Shown here: piece by piece, positions 17,189 to 25,675 of the stretch
How the letters are laid out: every line of letters begins with the position of its first letter
Numbering within the stretch: the stretch's first letter is position 1
The notes under the pieces: generated by a model
The model's input: only the letters and a program-made list of their open reading frames with translations
Database searches by the model: none
What the model was told of the DNA's origin: nothing
Assembly: GCF_014200435.1 (NCBI RefSeq)
Contig: NZ_JACHBR010000001.1
Coordinates: 6,018,001-6,082,000 of the forward strand
Direction of reading: 5' to 3'
Length of the DNA stretch: 64,000 nucleotides
Source of the DNA: Sphaerisporangium krabiense
Lineage (GTDB): Bacteria; Actinomycetota; Actinomycetes; Streptosporangiales; Streptosporangiaceae
Position numbers and translations under genes: made by a program

Positions 17189-18163
17189 ATGGATCCGGGG
17201 CACTTTGACGGCATGCATGCCCAACGCCTGGCGGCGACCAGTGACCTGCTCGACCGGACCCCTGGCCTGTGGGTCGACGCGGGCGACGACGACGATCCCG
17301 TCCTCTACTACGCCGACGGCCGTCCGGTGGACACCTGGCGTGAGCACTACCCCTACACCCGGCGCATGTCGCGCCCCGAATACGACCAGACCAAGCGGCT
17401 GCTTCAGATCGAGCTGCTGAAACTGCAGTACTGGATCAAGGACACCGGCGGCCGCCTGGTGATCCTCTTCGAGGGCCGCGACGCCGCGGGCAAGGGCGGC
17501 ACGATCAAGCGGTTCATGGAGCACCTGAACCCGCGCGGCGCGTCGGTCGTGGCGCTGGAGAAGCCCAACGAGCGCGAGCGCACGCAGTGGTACTTCCAGC
17601 GGTACATCGCCCACCTGCCCGCGGCCGGGGAGATCGCCATGTTCGACCGGTCGTGGTACAACCGCGCCGGGGTCGAGCGCGTGATGGGCTTCTGCACGCC
17701 CGAGGAGTACGACGAGTTCATGCTGCAGACGCCGTTGTTCGAGCGCATGCTCGTCCGCGACGGCATTCGCCTGGTCAAGCTGTGGTTCTCGGTCACCAGG
17801 CGCGAGCAGCGCACCCGGTTCATCATCCGCCAGGTCGACCCCGTGCGGCAGTGGAAGCTGTCGCCGATGGACCTGCAGTCCCTCGACAAGTGGAACGAGT
17901 ACACGCAGGCGAAAGAGGACATGTTCCTCAACACCGACACCGAGGACGCGCCCTGGACGGTCATCAAGAGCAACGACAAGAAGCGCGGCCGGATCGAGGC
18001 CATGCGGCACGTCCTCAGCCTGTTCGACTACGAGAACAAGGACCACGAGGTGGTCGGCACGCCCGACCCGCTGATCGTGCGCTCGGCGTCGGACATCGTC
18101 GAGGAGGACGTCTCCGACGCCATGGAGGACCAGGACCTCACGCTGCCGCCGCCCTCGTCGTGA
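17189..18163 (+). CDS. ppk2: Polyphosphate kinase 2
   Basis: A 324-residue PPK2 that transfers phosphate between polyphosphate and nucleotides in the cytoplasm. Diagnostic motifs are Walker A LFEGRDAAGKGGTIKRF (about residue 93), RTQWYFQRYIAHLPAAGEI, Walker B MFDRSWYNRAGVERVMGFC and the lid segment FSVTRREQRTRF. The tail is acidic and extended. Length and motifs fit the single-domain PPK2 class that mostly makes NTPs from NDPs. The ATG at 17189 has no clear ribosome-binding site; an ATG at 17213 would remove eight residues. The neighbouring phosphatase suggests a phosphate theme. Confidence 0.95.
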   Translation: MDPGHFDGMHAQRLAATSDLLDRTPGLWVDAGDDDDPVLYYADGRPVDTWREHYPYTRRMSRPEYDQTKRLLQIELLKLQYWIKDTGGRLVILFEGRDAAGKGGTIKRFMEHLNPRGASVVALEKPNERERTQWYFQRYIAHLPAAGEIAMFDRSWYNRAGVERVMGFCTPEEYDEFMLQTPLFERMLVRDGIRLVKLWFSVTRREQRTRFIIRQVDPVRQWKLSPMDLQSLDKWNEYTQAKEDMFLNTDTEDAPWTVIKSNDKKRGRIEAMRHVLSLFDYENKDHEVVGTPDPLIVRSASDIVEEDVSDAMEDQDLTLPPPSS

Positions 18164-18339
18164 GACCGCACGCGCGTCCGCCCGGGGGTGAGGAAACTGT
18201 CCCCTTGGAGTACGTGAGCATTCCGCCGGGTGAGGCAGAGCCTCCCCGTGGCGACCAGGTTCCTACCTTTTGGCGACATCTCCAGCGATGATCCCCGCGT
18301 CCTTACATCGGTGCGAGCAGATCACTCACCGGGGGTCGC

Positions 18340-18816
18340 ATGACTTCATCACCGTACGGCAGGACGGGATCGGACAGTGACCGGGTGCTCCACCTGGCGG
18401 GGGACCCCGACGCGGTCGCGAGGGCCCGGCGGCTGGTGTCCTCCGCCCTGGGCTCGGGGCACCCGCTGCACGACGACTGCGTGCTGCTGACCAGCGAGAT
18501 CGCCACCAACGCCGTGGTCCACTCCGACTCGGGGGACGGCGGCACGTTCACGCTGAGCGTGTCCTACTCGGCGGAGTGGGTGCGCATAGCCGTCCAGGAC
18601 GCGGGATCGCTCGACCCGCCCTTCGGCTGGCGTCCCACCTCGCCGCTGGACACCGGGGGCAGGGGACTGCTCCTGCTGGAGGCCCTCGCGCACCGCTGGG
18701 GCTTCATCCGTGAGGCCGGAACCAACAACGTCTGGTTCGAGATGCACGTCGACCTGCTGGAGGCCGCGCCCGTGGCTCCACGCGGCGACCAGAAGTCCCT
18801 GAGGGTCGCCCGCTAG
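18340..18816 (+). CDS. RsbW-like anti-sigma/serine kinase ATP-binding protein (HATPase_c_2)
   Basis: A 158-residue stand-alone GHKL ATPase domain. It has the N-box LLTSEIATNAVVHS (about residues 49-62), the G1-like VRIAVQDAG and the G2-like TGGRGLLLLEALAHRWG. Such proteins phosphorylate anti-sigma antagonists or sequester sigma factors and are abundant in filamentous actinomycetes. No partner antagonist or sigma gene is adjacent. The ATG at 18340 follows GGGGG at seven bases. It is convergent with the LuxR gene. Confidence 0.88.
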   Translation: MTSSPYGRTGSDSDRVLHLAGDPDAVARARRLVSSALGSGHPLHDDCVLLTSEIATNAVVHSDSGDGGTFTLSVSYSAEWVRIAVQDAGSLDPPFGWRPTSPLDTGGRGLLLLEALAHRWGFIREAGTNNVWFEMHVDLLEAAPVAPRGDQKSLRVAR

Positions 18817-18823
18817 GCGCCCT

Positions 18824-18837
18824 CGGGGACCACCCCG
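18824..18837. terminator. Short hairpin between convergent genes
   Basis: CGGGG-ACCA-CCCCG lies between the stop codons of the RsbW-like and LuxR genes. A five-pair stem is weak but well placed to serve both strands. Confidence 0.3.
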
Positions 18838-18841
18838 CCGG

Positions 18842-19822
18842 CTACGGCACGTCCACGCGGCACAGGCCCTCGGCCAGCACCTTGGTCGTCAGCCGGGTGC
18901 GGCTGTCGCAGCCCAGCTTGGCGAAGATGTGCTCCAGGTGCGTGGTGACCGTCCGGACGCTGAGCACCAGCGCCGCGGCGATCTGCGGGTTGGAGTCGCC
19001 GAGGGCGACCCGGGTCAGCACCTCGACCTCCCGGGCCGTCAGGTCGTAGGGGAGCGAGCACGGCCGCTCGGCGATCACCGCTCCCTGGATCGCGCCCCGG
19101 AACCCCACCCCCGCCCGGTGGATCCGCACCTCCCGCCACTGCCCCTGGGAGTCGGGCCAGAGCCCGCGCCGCGACAGCTCGCGCGAGTCGATGAAGTCCC
19201 GGGCCAGCTCCGCCATGGCCGGTTCGCTCCCGAGGGCCTCCGACGGCGGCCACCCGGCCACCGCCCTGCGCCGCCCGCCGCGCTCGAAGGCGATCGCGTG
19301 GAACCCCGCCGGCAGGCCGAGCGGGTCGATCACGCACCGGGTCAGGTCGGTCACGTGCGCCAGCGTGCCCGCGACCGCGCCGATCACCGTGCCCGCCTCG
19401 GGCGGCAGCGCGCGGCGGGAGCTCACGTGCAGCAGGCCGGTGTAGCGGTCGGCGGCGCCGCCCACGAACAGCGGCGCGGTCAGGCCGGAGGACCAGCCGT
19501 ACGGCTCCAGGTGCCTGCGGTAGTAGAGCTCGGTGCCGGGCGCGCCCATGGGCAGCGGTACGCGCGAGGCCATGGCCCGGCGGTAGGAGTCCAGGCGCGC
19601 GTACTCCTCGGCCGCGTCGTCGTCCACCCGGGCGTACCCGCAGGACACCAGGCTGCGGTGCCGCCCGGTCGCCGGATCGTAGGCGACGAACTCGTACGCC
19701 TCCACGGGAATGATCTCGCGCAGCGCGGTCATCGCGCCGTGCGCCCCGGATCCGCCGGCAACCTGGAACCCCACTTCGGCGAACGCGTGGAGGTGGCGTG
19801 CGTTCAGGGTGATGCTGTCCAT
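18842..19822 (-). CDS. LuxR-family transcriptional regulator with sensory N-terminus
   Basis: A 326-residue regulator. The C-terminal about 65 residues form a LuxR/FixJ helix-turn-helix: LTAREVEVLTRVALGDSNPQ, then SVRTVTTHLEHIFAKLGC. The N-terminal 240 residues (AYEFVAYDPATGRHRSLVS, later WSSGLTAPLFVGGAADRYTG) resemble a GAF-like sensor but I cannot name the ligand. No P-loop or phospho-acceptor domain is seen. It is divergent from the oligopeptide-transporter genes with 128 bp between, so it is a likely regulator of that operon. Confidence 0.85.
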   Translation of the reverse strand: MDSITLNARHLHAFAEVGFQVAGGSGAHGAMTALREIIPVEAYEFVAYDPATGRHRSLVSCGYARVDDDAAEEYARLDSYRRAMASRVPLPMGAPGTELYYRRHLEPYGWSSGLTAPLFVGGAADRYTGLLHVSSRRALPPEAGTVIGAVAGTLAHVTDLTRCVIDPLGLPAGFHAIAFERGGRRRAVAGWPPSEALGSEPAMAELARDFIDSRELSRRGLWPDSQGQWREVRIHRAGVGFRGAIQGAVIAERPCSLPYDLTAREVEVLTRVALGDSNPQIAAALVLSVRTVTTHLEHIFAKLGCDSRTRLTTKVLAEGLCRVDVP

Positions 19823-19950
19823 GGATCCTCCGCGATCAGCTTGCCGGACCGAGATCGCCGGTGGAATACGTAAACCTTCCGATGTAGAGCGTTGCCCCGC
19901 TATTTAGCCTCTCCGGCATCACGCCGGAGCGACGGAGAGGCAGAGGAATA

Positions 19951-21555
19951 GTGACGGTCCTGAACACGGCGCGGGGTGCCGCCGTCCTCCTCGCGGCGGC
20001 GCTCGCGCTGAGCGCCTGCGGTGGTTCCGACGGGAAATCCGGCGGCCAGGGGGCACAAGGCGGGGCGAAGGCGTTCTCCGTCGCCCTCAACGAGCCCGAC
20101 CACCTGACGCCCGGCAACACCTCGAGCAGCTATTCGATCACCGTGCTCCAGGCGCTGTTCGACACGCTCGTCGTCATCGACCCGACCGGCAAGCCCCAGA
20201 TGCGCGCCGCCGAGTCGGTCACGACCAAGGACCAGAAGACCTGGACCATCAAGATCAGGGCCGGGCAGAAGTTCCACAACGGGGAGCCGGTCACCGCCGA
20301 GAGCTTCGCCGACGCCTGGAACGCCACCGCCTACGGCCCGAACGCCTGGACCAACAACTACTACTTCACCGAGTTCGAGGGCTACGACGCCCTCAACCCC
20401 GAGGAAGAGGGCGCCAAGCCCTCCACCGACAAGCTGACCGGCCTGAAGGTCGTCGACCCCGCCACGCTCGAGGTCCGCCTCAAGGAGCCCTTCAGCCAGT
20501 TCCCGATCACGCTCGCCTACACCGGCTTCGCGCCCATGCCCAAGGCGGCCTTCCAGGACCTCAAGGCCTACGACCAGGCGCCCGTCGGCAACGGCCCCTT
20601 CGCCCTCGACGGCGCCTGGGAGCACAACAAGCAGATCAAGCTGAAGAGGTTCGCCGGGTACGCCGGCCCGCGCCCCGCCAAGTCCGACGCCGTCCAGCTC
20701 AAGATCTACGCCAGCCGCGACACCGCCTACACCGACCTGCGCGCCGGCAACGTCGACCTGCTGCAGACCATCCCGCCCGCCAGCGCGGGCGAGGCCAAGA
20801 AGCTGCTCGGCGACCGTTTCGTGCCCACGGCCAGCGGAACCATGGACTACCTCGGCTTCCCGGTGTTCGACAAGCGCTTCCAGAACGCCGACCTGCGCAA
20901 GGCGTTCTCGATGGCGATCGACCGCCAGGCCATCGTGGACGCCGTCTACGACGGCGCGTTCAAGCCGATGGCCTCGCTCGTCGCCCCGCTCGTCCCCGGC
21001 TACCGCGAGAACGCCTGCGGCGAGACGTGCGTCTTCGACAAGGCCAAGGCCAAGGCGCTGTACGACGCGGCGGGCGGGTTCTCCGGCACGCTCAACCTCT
21101 ACTTCTCCAACGCCGACCCGAGCTACGAGCAGTGGATGCAGGCCGTGGCCAACCAGCTCAAGGAGAACCTCGGCGTCGCCGACGTCCGCTTCCGCAAGAT
21201 CCCGGCCGCCGACTACCTCTCCACGCTGCGCGAGAAGAAGGAGGACGGGCCGTACCGCAACAACTGGGTCATGGACTACCCCAGCCCGCAGAACTACCTG
21301 CAGAACATGTGGGGCGACGGCAACCGCATGGGCTGGGACAGCAAGGAGTTCCGCGACCTGATCGGCAAGGCCAACGCCGCCCCGAGCATGGAGGCCAGCA
21401 TCCCGCTCTACCAGCAGGCCGAGGACATCGCGCTGCGCGAGATGCCGATGATCCCGCTGTGGAACTGGCAGGACCAGGCCGGCTACTCCAGCAAGATCTC
21501 CGACGTCCACATCGACGCCTACAGCCCGAACCTCGACACGATCACGGTCAAGTAG
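19951..21555 (+). CDS. Oligopeptide/dipeptide ABC transporter substrate-binding lipoprotein
   Basis: A 534-residue SBP_bac_5 protein (OppA/DppA family). A GTG start follows AGAGG at about ten bases. The signal peptide ends in lipobox LALSACGG near residue 22. Family landmarks include VLQALFDTLVVIDPTGKPQM, the TWTIKIRAGQKFHNGEPVTAESFADAW region, and YLGFPVFDKRFQNADLRKAF in the hinge. The lipid-anchored protein would deliver peptides or other bulky solutes to the two permeases encoded next. The ligand cannot be read from sequence. Confidence 0.93.
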   Translation: MTVLNTARGAAVLLAAALALSACGGSDGKSGGQGAQGGAKAFSVALNEPDHLTPGNTSSSYSITVLQALFDTLVVIDPTGKPQMRAAESVTTKDQKTWTIKIRAGQKFHNGEPVTAESFADAWNATAYGPNAWTNNYYFTEFEGYDALNPEEEGAKPSTDKLTGLKVVDPATLEVRLKEPFSQFPITLAYTGFAPMPKAAFQDLKAYDQAPVGNGPFALDGAWEHNKQIKLKRFAGYAGPRPAKSDAVQLKIYASRDTAYTDLRAGNVDLLQTIPPASAGEAKKLLGDRFVPTASGTMDYLGFPVFDKRFQNADLRKAFSMAIDRQAIVDAVYDGAFKPMASLVAPLVPGYRENACGETCVFDKAKAKALYDAAGGFSGTLNLYFSNADPSYEQWMQAVANQLKENLGVADVRFRKIPAADYLSTLREKKEDGPYRNNWVMDYPSPQNYLQNMWGDGNRMGWDSKEFRDLIGKANAAPSMEASIPLYQQAEDIALREMPMIPLWNWQDQAGYSSKISDVHIDAYSPNLDTITVK

Positions 21556-21586
21556 AGATGCCCGGTCCGCGGCGCGGGGGACGGCC

Positions 21587-22513
21587 GTGAGGTACGCCCT
21601 CACCCGGCTCCTCCAGGCCGTCCCGGTCTTCGTGGCCACGACCTTCCTGATCTACTTCATGGTGTGGTCCCTGCCGGGCGACCCGATCGTCGCCCTGGCC
21701 GGGGACAAGCCGCTGCCGGAGAGCGTCCTGCGCTCGCTGCGCGAGCACTACCACCTCGACGAGCCGCTGATCGTGCAGTACGGCCTCTACATGGCCGGGG
21801 TGTTCCTGCGCGGCGACCTCGGCGAGACGTTCACCGGGCAGCCGGTCGGCGAGCTGCTCCAGGACCGCTGGGCGGTGACCGCGCAGCTCGCGCTCACCGC
21901 CTGGGTCTTCGAGCTGGTCGTCGGCATCGCGCTCGGCGTCGTCGCCGGCCTGCGCCGGGGCCGGCTGGCCGACACGGCGGTGCTGGCCGGGACGACGTTC
22001 GTCATCGCCGTCCCGGTCTTCGTCGTCGGCTACACCGCCCAGATCGTCCTCGGCCTGAACCTGGGCCTGTTCCCCACCGCGGGCACCGACCAGGGCTGGC
22101 CGGGCAGCTACCTGCTGCCCGGCATGGTGCTCGGCTCGTTCGGCCTCGCCTACGTCGCCCGGCTGACCAGGACCAGCGTCGTGGAGAACCTGCGCGCCGA
22201 CTACGTGCGCACCGCCACCGCCAAGGGCCTGCGCCGCTCCCGGGTCATCGGCAGGCACGCCCTGCGCAACTCGCTGATCCCGGTCGTCACCTACCTGGGC
22301 GTCGACTTCGGCAACCTCATGGCGGGCGCGGTCGTCACCGAGGGCATCTTCAACCTGCCCGGCATCGGCCAGCAGGTCTTCCAGTCCATCCAGCTCCAGG
22401 AGGGGCCCGTCGTGGTGGGCGTCACCACCCTCCTGGTGATGATCTTCATCCTGGCCAACCTGCTCGTCGACCTCCTGTACGGCGTGCTCGACCCGAGGAT
22501 CCGCCGTGGCTGA
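21587..22513 (+). CDS. Oligopeptide ABC transporter permease, DppB/OppB type
   Basis: A 308-residue inner-membrane permease. It begins RYALTRLLQAVPVFVATTFL, the typical first helix of DppB, and carries the EAA loop around RTATAKGLRRSRVIGRHALRN, with about six membrane segments. The GTG at 21587 is preceded by GGGGG. It lies 31 bp after the binding-protein gene and overlaps the second permease gene by eight bases. It pairs with DppC to make the channel. Confidence 0.93.
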   Translation: MRYALTRLLQAVPVFVATTFLIYFMVWSLPGDPIVALAGDKPLPESVLRSLREHYHLDEPLIVQYGLYMAGVFLRGDLGETFTGQPVGELLQDRWAVTAQLALTAWVFELVVGIALGVVAGLRRGRLADTAVLAGTTFVIAVPVFVVGYTAQIVLGLNLGLFPTAGTDQGWPGSYLLPGMVLGSFGLAYVARLTRTSVVENLRADYVRTATAKGLRRSRVIGRHALRNSLIPVVTYLGVDFGNLMAGAVVTEGIFNLPGIGQQVFQSIQLQEGPVVVGVTTLLVMIFILANLLVDLLYGVLDPRIRRG

Positions 22514-23414
22514 CCTCAAGGCCGCCCCCGACACCGCCGCGCTCGGGCGCAGGCCGCCGCGCGAGGTGCGGGGCTCGCTCTGGTACGACGCCTGGCTCGA
22601 CCTGCGCCGCCGCGTCCTGTTCTGGGTCTCGGCCGCCATCCTGCTGCTCGCCTGCGCGATGGCCGCCTTCCCCGCCCTGTTCGCACGGCTCGGCCCGAAC
22701 GAGCGCTGCGACCTGCGCATGTCCAAGAAGGGCCCGGGCCCGCACGCCCTGTTCGGCTACGACCTCCAAGGCTGCGACTACTGGTCCCAGATCGTGCACG
22801 GCACCCGCGCCTCGGTGCTCATCGGCCTGGCCGTCACCGTCTTCGCGCTGCTCATCGCGGTCGTCCTCGGCCTGGTCGGCGGCTACTACGGCGGCGTGTT
22901 CGACGCTCTGATCTCCCGGGTGACCGACGTGTTCTTCGGCATCCCCTTCGTCCTCGGCGCGACGGTGGTGCTCGTCGCGTTCCCCGGGCACGGCATCTGG
23001 GCGATGACCCTCGTGCTGGTCCTGCTCGGCTGGACGACCATGACGCGGCTGATGCGCGCCCAGGTGATCGCCGTGCGCGACTCCGACTACGTGCAGGCCG
23101 CCCGCGCCCTCGGCGCGAGCGACCGCCGCATCATGCTCAAGCACATCCTCCCGAACGCCGTGGCGCCGGTCTTCGTGGTCGCGATGCTGAACATCGGCAA
23201 CGTCATCTCCGGCGAGGCCACCCTCGACTACCTGGGCGTCGGCCTCCAGTACCCCGACGTCTCCTGGGGCCTCCAGCTCAACGTCGCCCAGACCTTCTTC
23301 TCCGAGCACCCCCACCTCCTGGTCTTCCCTGCCCTGTTCCTGACCGCGACCGTCCTCAGCTTCCTGATGCTCGGCGACGTCGTCCGCGACGCCCTCGACC
23401 CGAAGCTCCGCTGA
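22506..23414 (+). CDS. Oligopeptide ABC transporter permease, DppC/OppC type
   Basis: A 302-residue permease with the OppC N-terminal cytoplasmic segment, six membrane helices and the EAA loop QAARALGASDRRIMLKHILP. The C-terminus ends FLMLGDVVRDALDPKLR, standard for DppC. The GTG at 22506 overlaps the dppB stop. DppD/DppF ATPase genes normally follow but are absent here; a strong hairpin ends the unit. ATP would have to come from ATPase subunits encoded elsewhere, or genes were lost (see the permease remnant at 24084). Confidence 0.93.
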   Translation: MADLKAAPDTAALGRRPPREVRGSLWYDAWLDLRRRVLFWVSAAILLLACAMAAFPALFARLGPNERCDLRMSKKGPGPHALFGYDLQGCDYWSQIVHGTRASVLIGLAVTVFALLIAVVLGLVGGYYGGVFDALISRVTDVFFGIPFVLGATVVLVAFPGHGIWAMTLVLVLLGWTTMTRLMRAQVIAVRDSDYVQAARALGASDRRIMLKHILPNAVAPVFVVAMLNIGNVISGEATLDYLGVGLQYPDVSWGLQLNVAQTFFSEHPHLLVFPALFLTATVLSFLMLGDVVRDALDPKLR

Positions 23415-23433
23415 CGCCGTCGCCGGCGTCAGC
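23410..23433. terminator. Bidirectional hairpin terminator containing both stop codons
   Basis: GCTGACGCCG (23410-23419), loop TCGC, and CGGCGTCAGC (23424-23433) form a perfect ten-pair stem. The TGA of the permease gene lies in one arm and the stop of the convergent CBM2 gene lies in the other, so one hairpin serves both genes. Confidence 0.7.
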
Positions 23434-23902
23434 GGTAGGTCACGGCGCAGGGCACGCCGTTGAGCGTCAACCCGGTCGGCGGCTCGTTGGCGCCGCTGTA
23501 GACGGCGTTGAAGCCGAGCGGGACGGTCTGGCCGGGGTCGACGCGGTGGTGCCCGGGGGCGCTGGACAGCCAGACGGACGGGGGAGCCTGCGACCAGGTC
23601 GCGTTCCAGGAGGTGGTGATCCGCTGGTTGCCGGAGAACAACAGGCGCAGCACCCATCCGGCGATCGGGGTGTCGCCCAGGTTGGTGACCTGGAGGCTCG
23701 CGGAGAAGCCGGTGCCCCAGTCGTGGGCCGAGTACGTCACCGCGCAGGGCTGGCTCGGCGGGCGCGTCGGCACGGGCGTGGACACCCCGGCCGGCGCCGG
23801 TCCGGCGTGGGCGGGGACGCACGACAGCCCCGCGAGCAGGGCGCAGGACGCGGCGAGCAGGGCGGCCGTACGGGCGGTTCCCCGCGATCTGTTCAGGCGC
23901 AT
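23429..23902 (-). CDS. Secreted stand-alone carbohydrate-binding module (CBM2)
   Basis: A 157-residue secreted protein. A signal peptide (AALLAASCALLAGLSCVPAHA) is followed by a Pro/Thr linker and a family-2 carbohydrate-binding module: CAVTYSAHDWGTGFSASLQV, NLGDTPIAGWVLRLLFSG, TTSWNATWSQAPPSVWLSSA and NGVPCAVTYR. Spaced tryptophans and the two terminal cysteines match cellulose/chitin-binding CBM2. No catalytic domain is attached, so it may anchor cells to or loosen plant polymers. It is monocistronic. Confidence 0.88.
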   Translation of the reverse strand: MRLNRSRGTARTAALLAASCALLAGLSCVPAHAGPAPAGVSTPVPTRPPSQPCAVTYSAHDWGTGFSASLQVTNLGDTPIAGWVLRLLFSGNQRITTSWNATWSQAPPSVWLSSAPGHHRVDPGQTVPLGFNAVYSGANEPPTGLTLNGVPCAVTYR

Positions 23903-24343
23903 GAGTCACCTTTCTCGGTTCCTGGGCCGTATCCGCGTGCGGCGAGCGCGGGGAACCGCCGTGCGGATCGGCGGTACGTGGCCGGAGCGTGCCGGCCGGG
24001 GAAGAAGGTGGTGCGAAGCAGATCGTCGATCGCCCGACACGTACTGTCAACACCCGTCCCGCCCCCTGGGCCGAGGGGACGGTCTCCGAACACCCCCACC
24101 TACTGGTGTTCCCGGCCCTGTTCCTCGGCGGAACCGCCGCATCGAGTCTGCTCGAAAATGCCAGGCGGTGGACTTGGTCACCTGTGTCGTTTCCGTATCG
24201 GTCCCGAGTTATCTGGGGAATTGGCCTGGTTGCCGTTTATTCGCTGAGTGTACGTCTTTTCAGGCTGAAACACTAGGTTTGATCTTCTGGTTGCCGTCGC
24301 ATTGTATGCGAGATGACAATGTTCGCGCGCCTGAGGAGATCCG
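23903..24343. other. 441-bp gap holding a fragment of a second dppC-like gene
   Basis: No intact gene is supported. The stretch 24084-24125 closely matches the 3' part of the upstream permease gene and is listed separately. From about 24170 on, base composition becomes distinctly more AT-rich up to the protease start, which would suit a promoter and marks a compositional boundary. Confidence 0.55.
24084..24125 (+). pseudogene. Remnant of a DppC-type permease gene
   Basis: Forty-two bases match 23300-23341 of the intact permease gene at 38 positions and would encode SEHPHLLVFPALF, the same residues as in the intact protein. All four differences are at third codon positions and are silent. The copy therefore came from a related, functional permease gene that had been under selection, not from a fresh local duplication. 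Sequence on both sides no longer resembles a permease. It marks a deletion or recombination scar. Confidence 0.65.
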
Positions 24344-25675
24344 ATGTTGAAAAGGATCCGGCTGGGTCGGCTGCTGATTGCGGCCGTACTCGTGACACCG
24401 CTGATCAACCTTACCGCGGGTTCCATTGCGGGTGTCTACGACGATCCCGCTGTGAAACCCGCACCGCCGGTCGAGGCCAAGCCCTTCAGTTATCTCGCGC
24501 CAGAGGTTCTCGACGCCATGAAACGGCAGGAACCACTGAAGCGCGCCGCGGAACGCCTCCAGCAGGATTTGGTGAAGCTGCCGGGTGGAGTCAAGCATCC
24601 GATAGGTCATGGTTTCGCAGGTGTTGCGCTCTTAGAGGATCGTGTGCGGCTTTGGTGGAAAGGTGCCTTGCCCGAGTCCGTGCGAAGCGCCGTGGAGGAG
24701 GCAAGGGTCCACGCGCCCGTAGAAGTGGCGAAGGCGAGATACTCCTCGGCGGAGTTGCAGGCGCAGGCGGAAGGTCTGAAAAAGGAGATGTACGCTGATC
24801 CGGACGGGCCCGTTCACATGGTGGGGGTGGCGTCGGACGGCTCCGGACTGTTCGCCGCGGTGGAGAATGCCGCGGCCGCCGACGAGCTCGAAGTCCTGTA
24901 CCCTGCGATCTCGAAGCTCACCGTGCCTCTCGAACTCAAACGAAGGCCGCGTGTGACCGTCGCGGGCCGGCTCAACGACACGAATCCTTACTACGGCGGC
25001 GCCAGGATTCGCGATCGCGACTCGCACTGCGACTCGAGCACCGGTCAGTGTGGCATTCGAATCTCGTGTACGGCGGGATTTCCGGTGCGGTCGACGGGGG
25101 GCGGCTACTATCTGGTGACGGCATCGCACTGCGGCTACTCGGGTCAGGTCTGGCAGAACGGCAACGGTAGCTCCACGATAGGATCCGCGGTTCTCGAGAG
25201 AACCGACCACGATCTTCTCCTGGTCGCCATGCCGGGTCCGATCACATCGAGTTCCAACGTCATCTGGGACGGAGGTGTGCCGGGCGGCGCCAATACCGCT
25301 GCAGAATTCACCAAGCCGATCGCGGGATGGGGCCATGTCACTCCCGGCGAATGGCTGTGCACGTCGGGTTCCTTCAGTGGAGCGGTGTGCCTGTGGCAGG
25401 TTCAGTCGAACTTCCCGGTGAGCTACTGCGCTCGCGATAGCTGGGGGACCTACGAATGCATGGGCGACATGTTCGCCGCAGACCAGGTGAACGGCGTGCG
25501 CGGATGTCGCGCGGGTGACAGCGGTGGCCCGGTGTTCGGCCTCAATGCCGACAGCACTCGTGTGATCGCGAAAGGAATAATGAGCGGATGTGACGAACAA
25601 AACGGAGGAGACTACGTGGTGTTCCAGGACTGGTACACCGTTGTCAATGATTTCGGGGTGAATGTGATCAACTAG
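24344..25675 (+). CDS. Secreted trypsin-like serine protease with propeptide (S1 family)
   Basis: A 443-residue exported protease. An N-terminal hydrophobic signal (LGRLLIAAVLVTPLINLTAG) is followed by a propeptide-like region of about 190 residues and a chymotrypsin-fold domain. Catalytic residues are H262 (LVTASHCG), D290 (TDHDLLLV) and S393 (GDSGGPVF). About ten cysteines in the mature part suggest several disulfides. The layout resembles streptogrisin/alpha-lytic proteases. GC content is lower than in neighbouring genes and codon use includes more A/T-ending codons, consistent with recent acquisition. Its 3' end overlaps the convergent gene by eight bases. Confidence 0.9.
   Translation: MLKRIRLGRLLIAAVLVTPLINLTAGSIAGVYDDPAVKPAPPVEAKPFSYLAPEVLDAMKRQEPLKRAAERLQQDLVKLPGGVKHPIGHGFAGVALLEDRVRLWWKGALPESVRSAVEEARVHAPVEVAKARYSSAELQAQAEGLKKEMYADPDGPVHMVGVASDGSGLFAAVENAAAADELEVLYPAISKLTVPLELKRRPRVTVAGRLNDTNPYYGGARIRDRDSHCDSSTGQCGIRISCTAGFPVRSTGGGYYLVTASHCGYSGQVWQNGNGSSTIGSAVLERTDHDLLLVAMPGPITSSSNVIWDGGVPGGANTAAEFTKPIAGWGHVTPGEWLCTSGSFSGAVCLWQVQSNFPVSYCARDSWGTYECMGDMFAADQVNGVRGCRAGDSGGPVFGLNADSTRVIAKGIMSGCDEQNGGDYVVFQDWYTVVNDFGVNVIN

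Noticed and set aside
23989-24276. A 95-residue open frame spanning the permease remnant
   Set aside because: Only 13-14 residues resemble a permease; flanks have no family signal and no ribosome-binding site.
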